A DNA stretch of 64,000 nucleotides, taken from positions 1 through 64,000 of the forward strand of contig NZ_JAEKKT010000136.1 in assembly GCF_019510245.1 (NCBI RefSeq), in the 5' to 3' direction. A model generated the notes under the pieces. The model saw only the letters and a program-made list of their open reading frames with translations, was not told the DNA's origin and made no database searches. Origin of the DNA: Streptomyces sp. GTDB lineage: Bacteria; Actinomycetota; Actinomycetes; Streptomycetales; Streptomycetaceae. The translations under genes and the position numbers were made by a program. Shown here one piece after another: positions 17,113 through 25,588 of the stretch; positions within the stretch are counted from its first letter, which is position 1, and each line of letters opens with the position of its first letter.

Positions 17113-18543
17113 ATGACTTTCGAGTACGCACCGGCGCCCGAGTCCCGCTCCGTCGTCGACATCGCACCCTCCTACGGTCTCTTCATCGACGGCGAGTTCA
17201 CGGACGCGGCCGACGGCAAGGTCTTCAAGACCGTCAGCCCCAGCACCGAGGAGGTGCTGTCCGAGGTCGCGCGGGCCGGCGCCGAGGACGTGGACCGGGC
17301 CGTGAAGGCCGCCCGCAAGGCGTTCGAGAAGTGGTCCGCGCTGCCGGGCTCCGAGCGCGCGAAGTACCTGTTCCGCATCGCCCGGATCATCCAGGAGCGC
17401 AGCCGTGAGCTCGCCGTCCTGGAGACACTGGACAACGGCAAGCCCATCAAGGAGACGCGCGACGCCGACCTCCCCCTGGTCGCCGCGCACTTCTTCTACT
17501 ACGCGGGCTGGGCCGACAAGCTCGACCACGCGGGCTACGGCGCGAACCCGCAGCCGCTCGGCGTGGCCGGCCAGGTCATCCCCTGGAACTTCCCGCTGCT
17601 GATGCTGGCCTGGAAGATCGCCCCGGCACTCGCCACCGGCAACACGGTGGTCCTCAAGCCCGCCGAGACCACCCCGCTCTCCGCGCTCTTCTTCGCGGAC
17701 ATCTGCCGCCAGGCGGGCCTGCCCAGGGGCGTCGTCAACATCCTGCCCGGCTACGGCGACGCGGGCGCCGCGCTCGTCGCCCACCCCGACGTCAACAAGG
17801 TCGCCTTCACCGGCTCCACCGCCGTCGGCAAGGAGATCGCGCGCACCGTCGCGGGCACCCGCAAGAAGCTCACCCTGGAGCTGGGCGGCAAGGGCGCCAA
17901 CATCGTCTTCGACGACGCCCCGATCGACCAGGCCGTCGAGGGCATCGTCACCGGGATCTTCTTCAACCAGGGCCAGGTCTGCTGCGCGGGCTCCCGCCTC
18001 CTCGTCCAGGAGTCGATCCACGACGAGCTGCTCGACTCCCTCAAGCGCCGCCTGTCCACGCTCCGCCTCGGCGACCCGCTGGACAAGAACACCGACATCG
18101 GCGCGATCAACTCCGCCGAGCAGCTGGCCCGCATCACCGCCCTCGCCGACCAGGGCGAGGCGGAGGGCGCCGAGCGCTGGTCCCCGGCCTGCGAACTCCC
18201 CTCCTCCGGCTACTGGTTCGCCCCGACGCTCTTCACGAACGTCACCCAGGCCCACACCATCGCCCGCGACGAGATCTTCGGCCCGGTGCTGTCGGTCCTC
18301 ACCTTCCGCACCCCGGACGAGGCGGTGGCGAAGGCCAACAACACGCAGTACGGCCTCTCCGCCGGCATCTGGACCGAGAAGGGGTCGCGGATCCTGGCCG
18401 TCGCGAACAAGCTGCGCGCCGGCGTCGTCTGGTCCAACACGTTCAACAAGTTCGACCCGACCTCGCCGTTCGGCGGGTACAAGGAGTCGGGCTTCGGCCG
18501 CGAGGGCGGCCGCCACGGCCTGGAGGCGTACCTCGATGTCTGA
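17113..18543 (+). CDS. NAD(P)-dependent aldehyde dehydrogenase
   Basis: Full-length ALDH of 476 aa: cofactor-binding VIPWNFPLLMLAWKIAPALA, FTGSTAVGKEIAR, catalytic glutamate in LELGGKGANIVF, catalytic cysteine in FNQGQVCCAGSR, and EIFGPVLSVL. Starts 6 bp after deoC, so it is coexpressed. The likely role is oxidising acetaldehyde from deoxyribose breakdown; this is inference from context. The stop overlaps the next start by 8 bp. Confidence 0.93.
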   Translation: MTFEYAPAPESRSVVDIAPSYGLFIDGEFTDAADGKVFKTVSPSTEEVLSEVARAGAEDVDRAVKAARKAFEKWSALPGSERAKYLFRIARIIQERSRELAVLETLDNGKPIKETRDADLPLVAAHFFYYAGWADKLDHAGYGANPQPLGVAGQVIPWNFPLLMLAWKIAPALATGNTVVLKPAETTPLSALFFADICRQAGLPRGVVNILPGYGDAGAALVAHPDVNKVAFTGSTAVGKEIARTVAGTRKKLTLELGGKGANIVFDDAPIDQAVEGIVTGIFFNQGQVCCAGSRLLVQESIHDELLDSLKRRLSTLRLGDPLDKNTDIGAINSAEQLARITALADQGEAEGAERWSPACELPSSGYWFAPTLFTNVTQAHTIARDEIFGPVLSVLTFRTPDEAVAKANNTQYGLSAGIWTEKGSRILAVANKLRAGVVWSNTFNKFDPTSPFGGYKESGFGREGGRHGLEAYLDV

Positions 18544-19432
18544 CCGCACCAATGAGCGTCTGAGCGTCTTCAAGACCTACAAGCTGTACGTCGGCGGGAA
18601 GTTCCCGCGTTCCGAGAGCGGCCGGGTGTACGAGGTGACGGACTCGAAGGGCAACTGGCTGGCCAACGCACCGCAGTCCAGCCGTAAGGACGCCCGGGAC
18701 GCGGTCGTCGCCGCCCGCAAGGCGTTCGGCGGCTGGGCGGGCGCCACCGCCTACAACCGGGGCCAGGTCCTCTACCGCGTCGCGGAGATGCTGGAGGGCC
18801 GCCGGGACCAGTTCGTGCGCGAGGTCGCCGACGCGGAGGGCCTCGGCAAGTCCAAGGCGGCCGCGGTCGTGGACGCGACCGTCGACCGCTGGGTCTGGTA
18901 CGCGGGCTGGACCGACAAGATCGCCCAGGTGGCCGGCGGCGGCAACCCGGTCGCGGGCCCCTTCTTCAACCTCTCCTCCCCCGAGCCGACGGGCGTGGTC
19001 GCCGTGCTGGCCCCGCAGGAGTCGTCGTTCCTGGGCCTGGTGTCGGTGGTCGCGCCCGTGATCGCGACCGGCAACACGGCGGTCGTCGTCGCCAGCGAGA
19101 AGGCGCCGCTCCCGGCCCTCTCCCTCGCCGAGGTGCTCGCCACCTCCGACGTCCCCGGCGGAGTCGTCAACGTCCTCTCCGGCCGTACGGCGGAGATCGC
19201 CGCGCCGCTGGCCGCGCACCAGGACGTCAACGCGATCGACCTCGCGGGCGCCGACGAGGTGCTGGCCAAGGAGCTGGAGATCGCGGCGGCCGACAACCTC
19301 AAGCGCGTGTTGCGTCCACAGGCTGTGGATTACTCCGAGATCCCGGGGACCGAGCGGCTGACGGCGTTCCTGGAGACGAAGACGGTGTGGCACCCGACCG
19401 GGGCGCTGGGAGCGTCTGGTTCTTCGTACTGA
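18536..19432 (+). CDS. Aldehyde-dehydrogenase-like protein lacking catalytic domain
   Basis: Protein of 298 aa homologous to the N-terminal, cofactor-binding part of ALDHs (VGGKFPRSESGRVYEV, AARKAFGGWAGATAYNRGQV, GVVAVLAPQESSFLGLVSVV, GNTAVVVASEKAPLPALSLA). It ends before the catalytic half. There is no cysteine anywhere in the protein and no LELGG glutamate motif, so it cannot be a standard dehydrogenase. It overlaps the preceding intact ALDH gene by 8 bp. The pair looks like an active subunit with a dedicated inactive paralogue, possibly structural or regulatory. Confidence 0.85.
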   Translation: MSDRTNERLSVFKTYKLYVGGKFPRSESGRVYEVTDSKGNWLANAPQSSRKDARDAVVAARKAFGGWAGATAYNRGQVLYRVAEMLEGRRDQFVREVADAEGLGKSKAAAVVDATVDRWVWYAGWTDKIAQVAGGGNPVAGPFFNLSSPEPTGVVAVLAPQESSFLGLVSVVAPVIATGNTAVVVASEKAPLPALSLAEVLATSDVPGGVVNVLSGRTAEIAAPLAAHQDVNAIDLAGADEVLAKELEIAAADNLKRVLRPQAVDYSEIPGTERLTAFLETKTVWHPTGALGASGSSY

Positions 19433-19437
19433 TTCGC

Positions 19438-19512
19438 CCCTGCCGGTGGGGAACTGCGGGCCGTCCGTGGCTGGTCGCGCAGTTCCTACCCCCAGCGCCC
19501 CTGACGGGGCGC
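19438..19512. repeat. Dispersed 3'-end repeat with AGCGCCCC...GGGGCGCT hairpin
   Basis: Contains GGCTGGTCGCGCAGTTCCTA, then CCCCCAGCGCCCCTGACGGG completing a perfect AGCGCCCC-TGAC-GGGGCGCT stem-loop. It lies exactly between two convergent genes, where it could terminate both. Confidence 0.8.
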
Positions 19513-19917
19513 TCAGCTCCGGGCGCCTCCGAGGATCCGCCCCACCACCGGAATCGCCCCGACCGACGGCGCCTGTGCCACCGGGCCCGTCACCGTCTTC
19601 GACGTCAGTGGCTTGAAGTCGGCGAGCTGCGTGCCCACCCCGTTGTCCAGCGGGTCGACACCCGTGCCCGCGAGGGGGTTGGGCTTCAGGGCCGCCACCG
19701 GCCCCGTGACGTACGGCAGCACGGCGCCCAGCGCCCGCACGCCCGCCTGCGGGTCGACGTGGCCGAGCGAGGTGGGGCGGGTGTGGACCACGTCCACCGC
19801 GGGCCGGGTGTCCGCGGCGGCCGTCGCGGCGCCCGCGCCGAGCGCCACACCTGCCGTGGCGAGGGCGGTCAGGGCACGCCTGGCGGTCGGGGTCGGGGAG
19901 GACGCGTGTCGGGACAT
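19513..19917 (-). CDS. Small secreted protein, function unknown
   Basis: Protein of 134 aa with a Sec signal peptide (ARRALTALATAGVALGAGAA, cleavage probably after TAAADT or nearby). The mature part, of about 95 residues, is Pro/Val/Gly-rich (LGHVDPQAGVRALGAVLPYV, NPLAGTGVDPLDNGVGTQLA). It resembles other small Streptomyces secreted proteins such as the one at 25967-26320. The ATG at 19917 directly begins the signal peptide, with AAGGTGG upstream. Divergent from the uridine kinase gene. Confidence 0.75.
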   Translation of the reverse strand: MSRHASSPTPTARRALTALATAGVALGAGAATAAADTRPAVDVVHTRPTSLGHVDPQAGVRALGAVLPYVTGPVAALKPNPLAGTGVDPLDNGVGTQLADFKPLTSKTVTGPVAQAPSVGAIPVVGRILGGARS

Positions 19918-20044
19918 CACTGGTGCCACCTTCTGGTACGCGAAGTAATCGTGTCGCCACACAGGGTAGTTGAGGTGTGAGTCACGTTCCAAAGCCGACC
20001 CGCGGGGTCGGCAGGAGGCCCCCCATGCGTCAAACTGGTGTTCC

Positions 20045-20686
20045 GTGAGCATTCATCCCCCGTCCCCCGCCCGCGTCGTGCTGCTGTGCGGCCCCTCCGG
20101 TTCGGGCAAGTCACTGGTCGCCGCCCGTTCCGGGCTTCCCGTGCTGCGCCTCGACGACTTCTACAAGGAGGGCGACGACCCCACTCTGCCGCTGGTGGCG
20201 GGGAGTTCGGACATCGACTGGGACCACCCGGAGTCCTGGGACGCGGAGGTCGCGGTCGAGGCGATCGGCCGGCTGTGTGCCACGGGGACGGCGCCCGTAC
20301 CGGTCTACGACATAGCACGGAGCGCCCGCACCGGCGCCGAGACGCTGGACATCGGCCGCACCCCGCTCTTCATCGCCGAGGGCATCTTCGCCGCCGAGAT
20401 CGTGGAGCGCTGCCGCGAACTGGGCCTGCTGGCCGACGCGCTCTGCCTGAGCCGGGGCCCGGTGAAGACGTTCCGCCGTCGGTTCCTGCGCGATCTCAAG
20501 GAGGGCCGCAAGTCGGTCCCGTTCCTGCTGCGGCGCGGCTGGCGGCTGATGCGGGCGGAGCGCACGATCGTCGCCCGCCAGGTGGCACTGGGCGCCCACC
20601 CCTGCGACCGGGACGAGGCACTGGGCCGGATGGCGGCGGCAGCGGTGGGCCGGCAGAGCCGGGACCGGACACAGGCACCGGCGTAA
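20045..20686 (+). CDS. Uridine kinase-like P-loop NTPase
   Basis: Protein of 213 aa. The Walker A is VVLLCGPSGSGKS at residues 10-22, followed by LRLDDFYKEGDDP (typical uridine-kinase DDFY), DIDWDHPESWD, and PLFIAEGIFAAEI for the Walker B-like strand. It probably phosphorylates uridine/cytidine in pyrimidine salvage, which fits the nucleoside theme. It carries no CTACGCGCGTAG site upstream. GTG start at 20045. Confidence 0.85.
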   Translation: MSIHPPSPARVVLLCGPSGSGKSLVAARSGLPVLRLDDFYKEGDDPTLPLVAGSSDIDWDHPESWDAEVAVEAIGRLCATGTAPVPVYDIARSARTGAETLDIGRTPLFIAEGIFAAEIVERCRELGLLADALCLSRGPVKTFRRRFLRDLKEGRKSVPFLLRRGWRLMRAERTIVARQVALGAHPCDRDEALGRMAAAAVGRQSRDRTQAPA

Positions 20687-20696
20687 CGGCAGAAAA

Positions 20697-20737
20697 AAGC
20701 GGGACTGGATGGACCCCCCGGCCCTCCAGTCCCGCTT
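20697..20737 (-). terminator. Rho-independent terminator of sigQ (also after uridine kinase)
   Basis: AAGCGGGACTGGA (20697-20709) pairs with TCCAGTCCCGCTT (20725-20737). In the reverse direction the hairpin is followed by a run of six U (complement of A20693-20698), an intrinsic terminator about 170 bp beyond the sigQ stop. It also follows the uridine kinase stop. Confidence 0.85.
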
Positions 20738-20897
20738 CCCCGTCGCTCCGCCGAACACCCCCGTGTCCCCCGTGGCGGAGCTCCCCCGTGCTTCCCCCCG
20801 GGTCCCCCCGGACCCGTCTTCCCCCGTGTTCCCCGTGGTCCCCCGGGCCCTCCCCCAGGCCCCGTTCCCCCGGTTCTCCCCCGTCAGGATCCCCCCG
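20711..20897 (-). repeat. G-run array in the sigQ 3' untranslated region
   Basis: The plus strand has twelve runs of five or six C separated by 5-20 bases, mostly as CCCCCGTG or CCCCCGG. On the sigQ sense strand these are G-runs, lying between the sigQ stop and its terminator. They would therefore be transcribed and could form stacked G-quadruplexes. Confidence 0.75.
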
Positions 20898-20910
20898 GAT
20901 CCCCATACCT

Positions 20911-21648
20911 TCAGGCGACGAGCTCCCCGAAGGCGTCTTCCTCGTCACGGCCGAAGCTGAGGACCTCGTCCTCGCGCAGCCGGCGGAGCGACCGCCAGAT
21001 GCTGGACTTCACCGTGCCGACACTGATGTCGAGGATCTCCGCGATCTCCGGGTCCGTGCGGCCCTCGTAGTAGCGCAGGACCAGCATGGTGCGCTGGAGT
21101 TCGGGGAGCCGGGACAGCGCCTGCCACAGGACCGCGCGCAGCTCGGTGCCGCTCATCGCGTCCGTGTCGCCGGGCGTCTCCGGCAGTTCCTCGGTCGGGT
21201 ACTCGTTGAGCTTGCGGCGCCGCCAGGCACTGATGTGCAGGTTGGTCATGGTGCGGCGCAGGTAGCCGCCCACGGCCGCCTTGTCGCTGATCCGGTCCCA
21301 CGCCCGGTACGTCGAGAACAGCGCGCTCTGCAGCAGGTCCTCGGCCTCGTAGCGGTCGCCGGTCAGGTGGTAGGCGGTCGCGTACAGGGAGGCGCGGCGC
21401 TCCTGGACGTAGGCAGTGAACTCCGCCTCGGTCAGCGAGCGGCGCTCCCCCGCGTCCTCCCTGCAGGCGGATCCCCCGTGTGCTTCCCCCGTGAAGCCGT
21501 CAACCACCGTCATGAAACCGGTGTGCTGACGCCCGGTGCCGCGAGCGCACCCCCGCCCGCTCACGGCACCGGACTTCTCGGAACCCCGGTTCACGTCGTG
21601 CAGACGCGTGATCACTGCGCTGGTGCTGTGGCTGATCAGCGTGTTCAT
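20911..21648 (-). CDS. sigQ: ECF RNA polymerase sigma factor SigQ (SigE-like)
   Basis: Extracytoplasmic-function sigma factor of 245 aa. An unusually long 75-residue N-terminal extension precedes sigma region 2 (YATAYHLTGDRYEAEDLLQS, then TYRAWDRI) and region 4 (LPELQRTMLVLRYYEGRTDP, then DISVGTVKSSIWRSLRRLRE). It sits divergently beside afsQ1/afsQ2, the arrangement known from S. coelicolor, where sigQ counteracts AfsQ1/Q2-activated antibiotic production and is itself an AfsQ1 target (established knowledge). The ATG at 21648 follows GGGGGG; an upstream in-frame start at 21750 is less likely. Confidence 0.92.
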   Translation of the reverse strand: MNTLISHSTSAVITRLHDVNRGSEKSGAVSGRGCARGTGRQHTGFMTVVDGFTGEAHGGSACREDAGERRSLTEAEFTAYVQERRASLYATAYHLTGDRYEAEDLLQSALFSTYRAWDRISDKAAVGGYLRRTMTNLHISAWRRRKLNEYPTEELPETPGDTDAMSGTELRAVLWQALSRLPELQRTMLVLRYYEGRTDPEIAEILDISVGTVKSSIWRSLRRLREDEVLSFGRDEEDAFGELVA

Positions 21649-21767
21649 CTCGCGCCCCCCGTCGTGGACTTCCGGTAGTTCGGCTTGCTCGGGCCGCTCG
21701 CCGCGTTCACTCGCTTGCCCGTGCCGAAAAGACTGCCGGGCCACCTTCACGGCCGTATCCGCCGACT

Positions 21768-21783
21768 GTCACAGACCTGTCAC
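21768..21783. promoter_or_regulatory. AfsQ1 box in the sigQ-afsQ1 intergenic region
   Basis: GTCAC-AGACCT-GTCAC fits the published AfsQ1 recognition pattern GTNAC-N6-GTNAC exactly. It lies about 120 bp upstream of both divergent starts. Confidence 0.85.
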
Positions 21784-21901
21784 AGGGGTCCGGCACAGAG
21801 CGTCCACAGAAGGTGCACAGGTGGTGGCGGTACGGAGGTTCGCGGGGAGCTGCGCGCCGCACAGGTCGTACGACAGGGCCCGCATGGGCCAGAATGAGCC
21901 C

Positions 21902-22579
21902 GTGCCTTCCCTGTTGCTGATCGAGGACGACGACGCCATCCGTACGGCCCTGGAGCTCTCTCTGACGCGCCAGGGTCACCGGGTGGCCACCGCTGCGACC
22001 GGTGAGGACGGTCTGAAGCTGTTGCGTGAGCAGCGGCCCGATCTGATCGTCCTCGATGTCATGCTGCCCGGCATCGACGGTTTCGAGGTGTGCCGGCGGA
22101 TCCGGCGCACGGACCAGCTGCCGATCATCCTGCTGACCGCGCGCAGCGATGACATCGACGTGGTGGTCGGGCTGGAGTCCGGTGCCGACGACTACGTCGT
22201 CAAGCCGGTCCAGGGGCGGGTGCTCGACGCCCGGATCCGGGCCGTGCTGCGGCGCGGGGAGCGCGAGTCCACCGACTCGGCGACCTTCGGCAACGTCGTC
22301 ATCGACCGCAACGCGATGACCGTGACGAAGAACGGCGAGGATCTCCAGTTGACGCCGACCGAGCTGCGGCTGCTGCTCGAACTGAGCCGGCGGCCGGGGC
22401 AGGCGCTGTCCCGGCAGCAGCTGCTGCGGCTGGTCTGGGAGCACGACTACCTCGGTGACTCCCGGCTGGTGGACGCGTGTGTGCAGCGGCTGCGCGCCAA
22501 GGTGGAGGACGTGCCCTCGTCCCCGACCCTGATCCGTACCGTGCGGGGTGTCGGCTACCGCCTGGACGCCCCTCAGTGA
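21902..22579 (+). CDS. afsQ1: Two-component response regulator AfsQ1
   Basis: OmpR/PhoB-type regulator of 225 aa. The receiver domain has the acidic pocket LLLIEDDDAIR, the phospho-acceptor Asp in LIVLDVMLPGIDGFE, Thr in ILLTARSDDID and Lys in YVVKPVQGRVL. The winged-helix output domain is LTPTELRLLLELSRRPGQAL through VRGVGYRLD. It activates antibiotic regulators and represses growth functions under certain nitrogen conditions (established for S. coelicolor). GTG start; the stop overlaps the afsQ2 start (GTGA). Confidence 0.95.
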   Translation: MPSLLLIEDDDAIRTALELSLTRQGHRVATAATGEDGLKLLREQRPDLIVLDVMLPGIDGFEVCRRIRRTDQLPIILLTARSDDIDVVVGLESGADDYVVKPVQGRVLDARIRAVLRRGERESTDSATFGNVVIDRNAMTVTKNGEDLQLTPTELRLLLELSRRPGQALSRQQLLRLVWEHDYLGDSRLVDACVQRLRAKVEDVPSSPTLIRTVRGVGYRLDAPQ

Positions 22580-24177
22580 CGGCCGTGCAGGGGGGTTTCC
22601 GCGGCTGGGCCGCGGATCGCAAGGGAGCCATGTCCCGGCTGCGCTTCACCAGTCTGCGGCTGCGGCTCGTCGTCGTCTTCGGGCTCGTCGCGCTGACCGC
22701 CGCCGTGTCCGCGTCCGGCATCGCGTACTGGCTCAACCGCGAGGCCGTGCTCACCCGTACCCAGGACGCGGTGCTGCGCGACTTCCAGCAGGAGATGCAG
22801 AACCGGGCCGGTGCGCTGCCCGCGCACCCGACGCAGGACGAACTGCAGCGCACGGCCGGGCAGATGGCGGGCAGCAGCCAGCGGTTCAGCGTGCTGCTGG
22901 TCGGCGAGGACACCGGCGGCAAGACGGTGTACGGCAGTTCGGACGGGCTCAGCGCGTTCGCGCTGGACGACGTGCCGGCGTCGCTGCGCAAGGCCGTCGA
23001 CAAGCAGCAGAAGGTGACCGGCTCCAACAAGTCGGCGTACCACCTGTACTGGCAGCGGGTCGTGGACCACGGCACGCCGTATCTCGTCGCCGGGACGCGG
23101 CTGATCGGCGGCGGGCCGACCGGCTACATGATGAAGTCGCTGGAGCCGGAGGCGAAGGACCTCAACTCGCTGGCGTGGTCGCTGGGCATCGCGACCGGGC
23201 TGGCGCTGATCGGCTCGGCGCTGCTGGCACAGGCCGCCGCCACGACCGTGCTCAAGCCCGTGCACCGGCTCGGGGTCGCCGCGCGGCGGCTCGGCGAGGG
23301 CAAGCTGGACACCCGGCTGCGGGTGTCGGGGACGGACGAACTCGCGGACCTCTCCCGGACGTTCAACGACGCGGCCGAGGCGCTGGAGAAGCGGGTCGAT
23401 GACATGGCCGCGCGGGACGACGCGTCGCGCCGGTTCGTCGCGGACATGAGCCACGAACTGCGTACCCCGCTCACCGCGATCACCGCCGTGACGGAGATCC
23501 TGGAGGAGGAGCTGGAGGCGGAGTCCGGGTCGATGGACCCGATGATCGAGCCCGCCGTCCGCCTGGTCGTCAGCGAGACGCGCCGCCTCAACGACCTCGT
23601 CGAGAACCTGATGGAGGTCACCCGCTTCGACGCGGGTACGGCCCGCCTCGTCCTCGACGACGTCGACATCGCCGACCAGATCACCGCCTGCATCGACGCC
23701 CGCGCCTGGCTGGACGCGGTGGAACTGGACGCCGAGCGCGGCATCCACGCCCGCCTCGACCCGCGCCGCCTCGACGTCATCCTCGCCAACCTGATCGGCA
23801 ACGCGCTCAAGCACGGCGGTTCGCCGGTGCGGGTGTCGGTGCGGATGGAACAGGAAGAGGGCGGCGACCTGGTCATCGCCGTACGCGACCACGGACCGGG
23901 CATCCCCGAGGACGTCCTGCCGCACGTCTTCGACCGGTTCTACAAGGCCAGCGCCTCCCGGCCGCGCTCCGAGGGCAGCGGCCTGGGCCTGTCCATCGCG
24001 ACGGAGAACGCCCGCATCCACGGCGGCTCGATCACCGCCGCGAACTCCCCCGAGGGCGGCGCGGTGTTCACGCTCCGGCTGCCCCGGGACGCCTCACGGC
24101 TGGCGGAGGAGAGCAAGGAAGCCGGGGACACCGGCAAGGCCGGGGATGCCGGCGATGCCGGGGAGAAGGACGCCTGA
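22576..24177 (+). CDS. afsQ2: Sensor histidine kinase AfsQ2
   Basis: Membrane kinase of 533 aa: TM1 (LRLVVVFGLVALTAAVSASG), an extracytoplasmic sensor loop of about 150 residues, TM2 (LGIATGLALIGSALLAQAAA), HAMP, H-box FVADMSHELRTPLTAI, N-box LDVILANLIGNALKHGG, G1 VRDHGPGIPEDVLPHVFDRF and G2 GSGLGLSIATENARIHGG. The C terminus has an unusual DAGDAGEKDA-type Gly/Asp-rich repeat tail. Translationally coupled to afsQ1 by GTGA and to the lipoprotein gene by TGATG. Confidence 0.95.
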   Translation: MTAVQGGFRGWAADRKGAMSRLRFTSLRLRLVVVFGLVALTAAVSASGIAYWLNREAVLTRTQDAVLRDFQQEMQNRAGALPAHPTQDELQRTAGQMAGSSQRFSVLLVGEDTGGKTVYGSSDGLSAFALDDVPASLRKAVDKQQKVTGSNKSAYHLYWQRVVDHGTPYLVAGTRLIGGGPTGYMMKSLEPEAKDLNSLAWSLGIATGLALIGSALLAQAAATTVLKPVHRLGVAARRLGEGKLDTRLRVSGTDELADLSRTFNDAAEALEKRVDDMAARDDASRRFVADMSHELRTPLTAITAVTEILEEELEAESGSMDPMIEPAVRLVVSETRRLNDLVENLMEVTRFDAGTARLVLDDVDIADQITACIDARAWLDAVELDAERGIHARLDPRRLDVILANLIGNALKHGGSPVRVSVRMEQEEGGDLVIAVRDHGPGIPEDVLPHVFDRFYKASASRPRSEGSGLGLSIATENARIHGGSITAANSPEGGAVFTLRLPRDASRLAEESKEAGDTGKAGDAGDAGEKDA

Positions 24178-24806
24178 TGCACGTACGAAGACTGGCGGTA
24201 CGACGGCACGGCGGGCCGCTGCTGGCCGTCGCCGGGCTGGCACTGGCGCTCTCCGGGTGCGGGATCCGGGCCACCGAGGTGCCGACCGACTTCGGCGGGG
24301 CGCCCTCGCGGGTGCCTTGCTCGATGAACCAGCCGGACCTGTCCGCGCAGGACGAGCACGGGGTGCCGGTGCAGGTGTTCCTGCTGTGCGGTTCGTCGCT
24401 GGTGACCGTGGACCGCCAGGTGCGGGTGCCGGACGGGTCGGCGGACGCCAAGCGGCGGGTGATCGTCGCCCAGGGGCTCCTCGACCAGCTCGCCGAGACG
24501 CCGTCGGCCGCCGAGAAGGAGGCGGGCTACACGACGTACGTGCGGGGCGGGATGAGCGTCGGGGGGCCACGGGCCGGGGACCCGGACGACACGCTGCGGC
24601 TGAGCACGTCGCCGCCGCAGCTGACGTCGTACGCGCTCGCCCAGATCGTGTGCACGCTGTCCGACTCGGCGGCCGCGGAAGGGGACGGGTCGGTGATCCT
24701 GGGCGGGCCGGGGAGGGAGCCGTTGCGGCGGTACGAGTGCACGGACTCCGTAAGGAATGCGCCGAGTGGGAATCGGCCGCCGTCCACGGAGGTGGCTTCC
24801 GGCTGA
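24177..24806 (+). CDS. AfsQ-operon lipoprotein
   Basis: Lipoprotein of 209 aa with a type II signal peptide: arginine-rich start (MHVRRLAVRRHGG), hydrophobic core LLAVAGLALAL and lipobox LSGC at about residues 25-28. The mature domain (VPVQVFLLCGSSLVTVDRQV, RVIVAQGLLDQLAETPSAAE) has the GerMN-like layout seen in two-component-associated Streptomyces lipoproteins. Four-base overlap with afsQ2 indicates cotranscription. A signal-input or envelope role for the AfsQ system is inferred. Confidence 0.88.
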   Translation: MHVRRLAVRRHGGPLLAVAGLALALSGCGIRATEVPTDFGGAPSRVPCSMNQPDLSAQDEHGVPVQVFLLCGSSLVTVDRQVRVPDGSADAKRRVIVAQGLLDQLAETPSAAEKEAGYTTYVRGGMSVGGPRAGDPDDTLRLSTSPPQLTSYALAQIVCTLSDSAAAEGDGSVILGGPGREPLRRYECTDSVRNAPSGNRPPSTEVASG

Positions 24807-24867
24807 GGGGCGTTCGGGCGCCGCACGGGGTGCCGGGGCGGGTCGCACGGCGGGTGCGCGCCGGTGG

Positions 24868-24972
24868 GGGCTGGTCGCGCAGTTCCCCGCGCCCCTGACG
24901 GGGCGCTGTTGGCACCGCGCCTCTGACGGGGCGCTGTCGGTGCCGTGCCTCTGACGGGGCGCTGTCGGTGCC
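24868..24972. repeat. Dispersed 3'-end repeat with its core tandemly triplicated
   Basis: Starts GGCTGGTCGCGCAGTTCCCC. The GACGGGGCGCTG core is then repeated at 24898, 24925 and 24953, with periods of 27 and 28 bp (linkers TTGGCACCGCGCCTCT and TCGGTGCCGTGCCTCT). It lies after the afsQ operon. Confidence 0.85.
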
Positions 24973-25036
24973 GTGTGTCCGAGGCCTCACCGTCGTATCC
25001 GGAACCGATCGTGTGCGCGGGCGCGTCTACGGGGGC

Positions 25037-25588
25037 GTGCAGCGTCAAGGCTCCATCGGCGGCAGCGCCGCGATCCGCGTCCGTGTGGCAGGGGGTGTCC
25101 TCCTTGCCGCACACCTCGTGTTCGTCGCCTGGCTGATGCTGCGGCCGCTGGACGTGCCCTGGGTGATGCCCGCCAACCTGCACCCGCTCGCCGGTATCCG
25201 AGCCGACCTGGCGCTCGGCTGGCGCGAGGCGGCGCACCGGATCGGCGAGGGGCTCGCGCTGCTCGCGCCGCTGGGTGTGCTGCTGCCGATGACGCACGGG
25301 AAGCTCCGGGTCTCCCCGCTCGCCTCCCTGATCAGTTCGGCCGCCGCGGGCGCGCTGATCTCGACGGGCATAGCCCTGCTGCAGACCGGGGTGCCGGGCC
25401 GGGTGGTGGACGTCGACTCGATACTGCTCAACACGGCGGGCGTGGTGATCGCGCATCTGGCGGTGGTGCCCGCGGCCCGCGCCCGGCTCCGCCGGCGGGG
25501 TGAGCGGCAGCGGCCCGCCGCCCTCCCCCAGGAGGAAGCGGCTCAGGGCCGTACCCCGACGATTCCCAGGGTCGGGATCGCCCCGTAG
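25037..25588 (+). CDS. VanZ-family membrane protein
   Basis: About 183 aa with four predicted membrane helices: VAGGVLLAAHLVFVAWLMLR, GEGLALLAPLGVLLPM, SAAAGALISTGIALLQ and LLNTAGVVIAHLAVV. The order RPLDVPWVMPANLHP, LLAPLGVLLP, VPGRVVDVDSILLNTAGV matches the VanZ signature N-x-x-x-F/L-x-P-x-G and D-x-x-D-x-x-x-N-x-x-G. Such proteins are usually linked to cell-wall stress, and teicoplanin resistance in one case; here the function is unknown. The start is uncertain: GTG at 25037 (VQRQGSIGG) is preferred, with earlier in-frame starts to 24968 possible. Confidence 0.8.
   Translation: MQRQGSIGGSAAIRVRVAGGVLLAAHLVFVAWLMLRPLDVPWVMPANLHPLAGIRADLALGWREAAHRIGEGLALLAPLGVLLPMTHGKLRVSPLASLISSAAAGALISTGIALLQTGVPGRVVDVDSILLNTAGVVIAHLAVVPAARARLRRRGERQRPAALPQEEAAQGRTPTIPRVGIAP

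Noticed and set aside
15355..18573. Reverse-strand open frame of more than 1000 codons
   Set aside because: Antisense of deoC and the ALDH genes; Gly/Val/Asp/Arg-biased translation typical of shadows.
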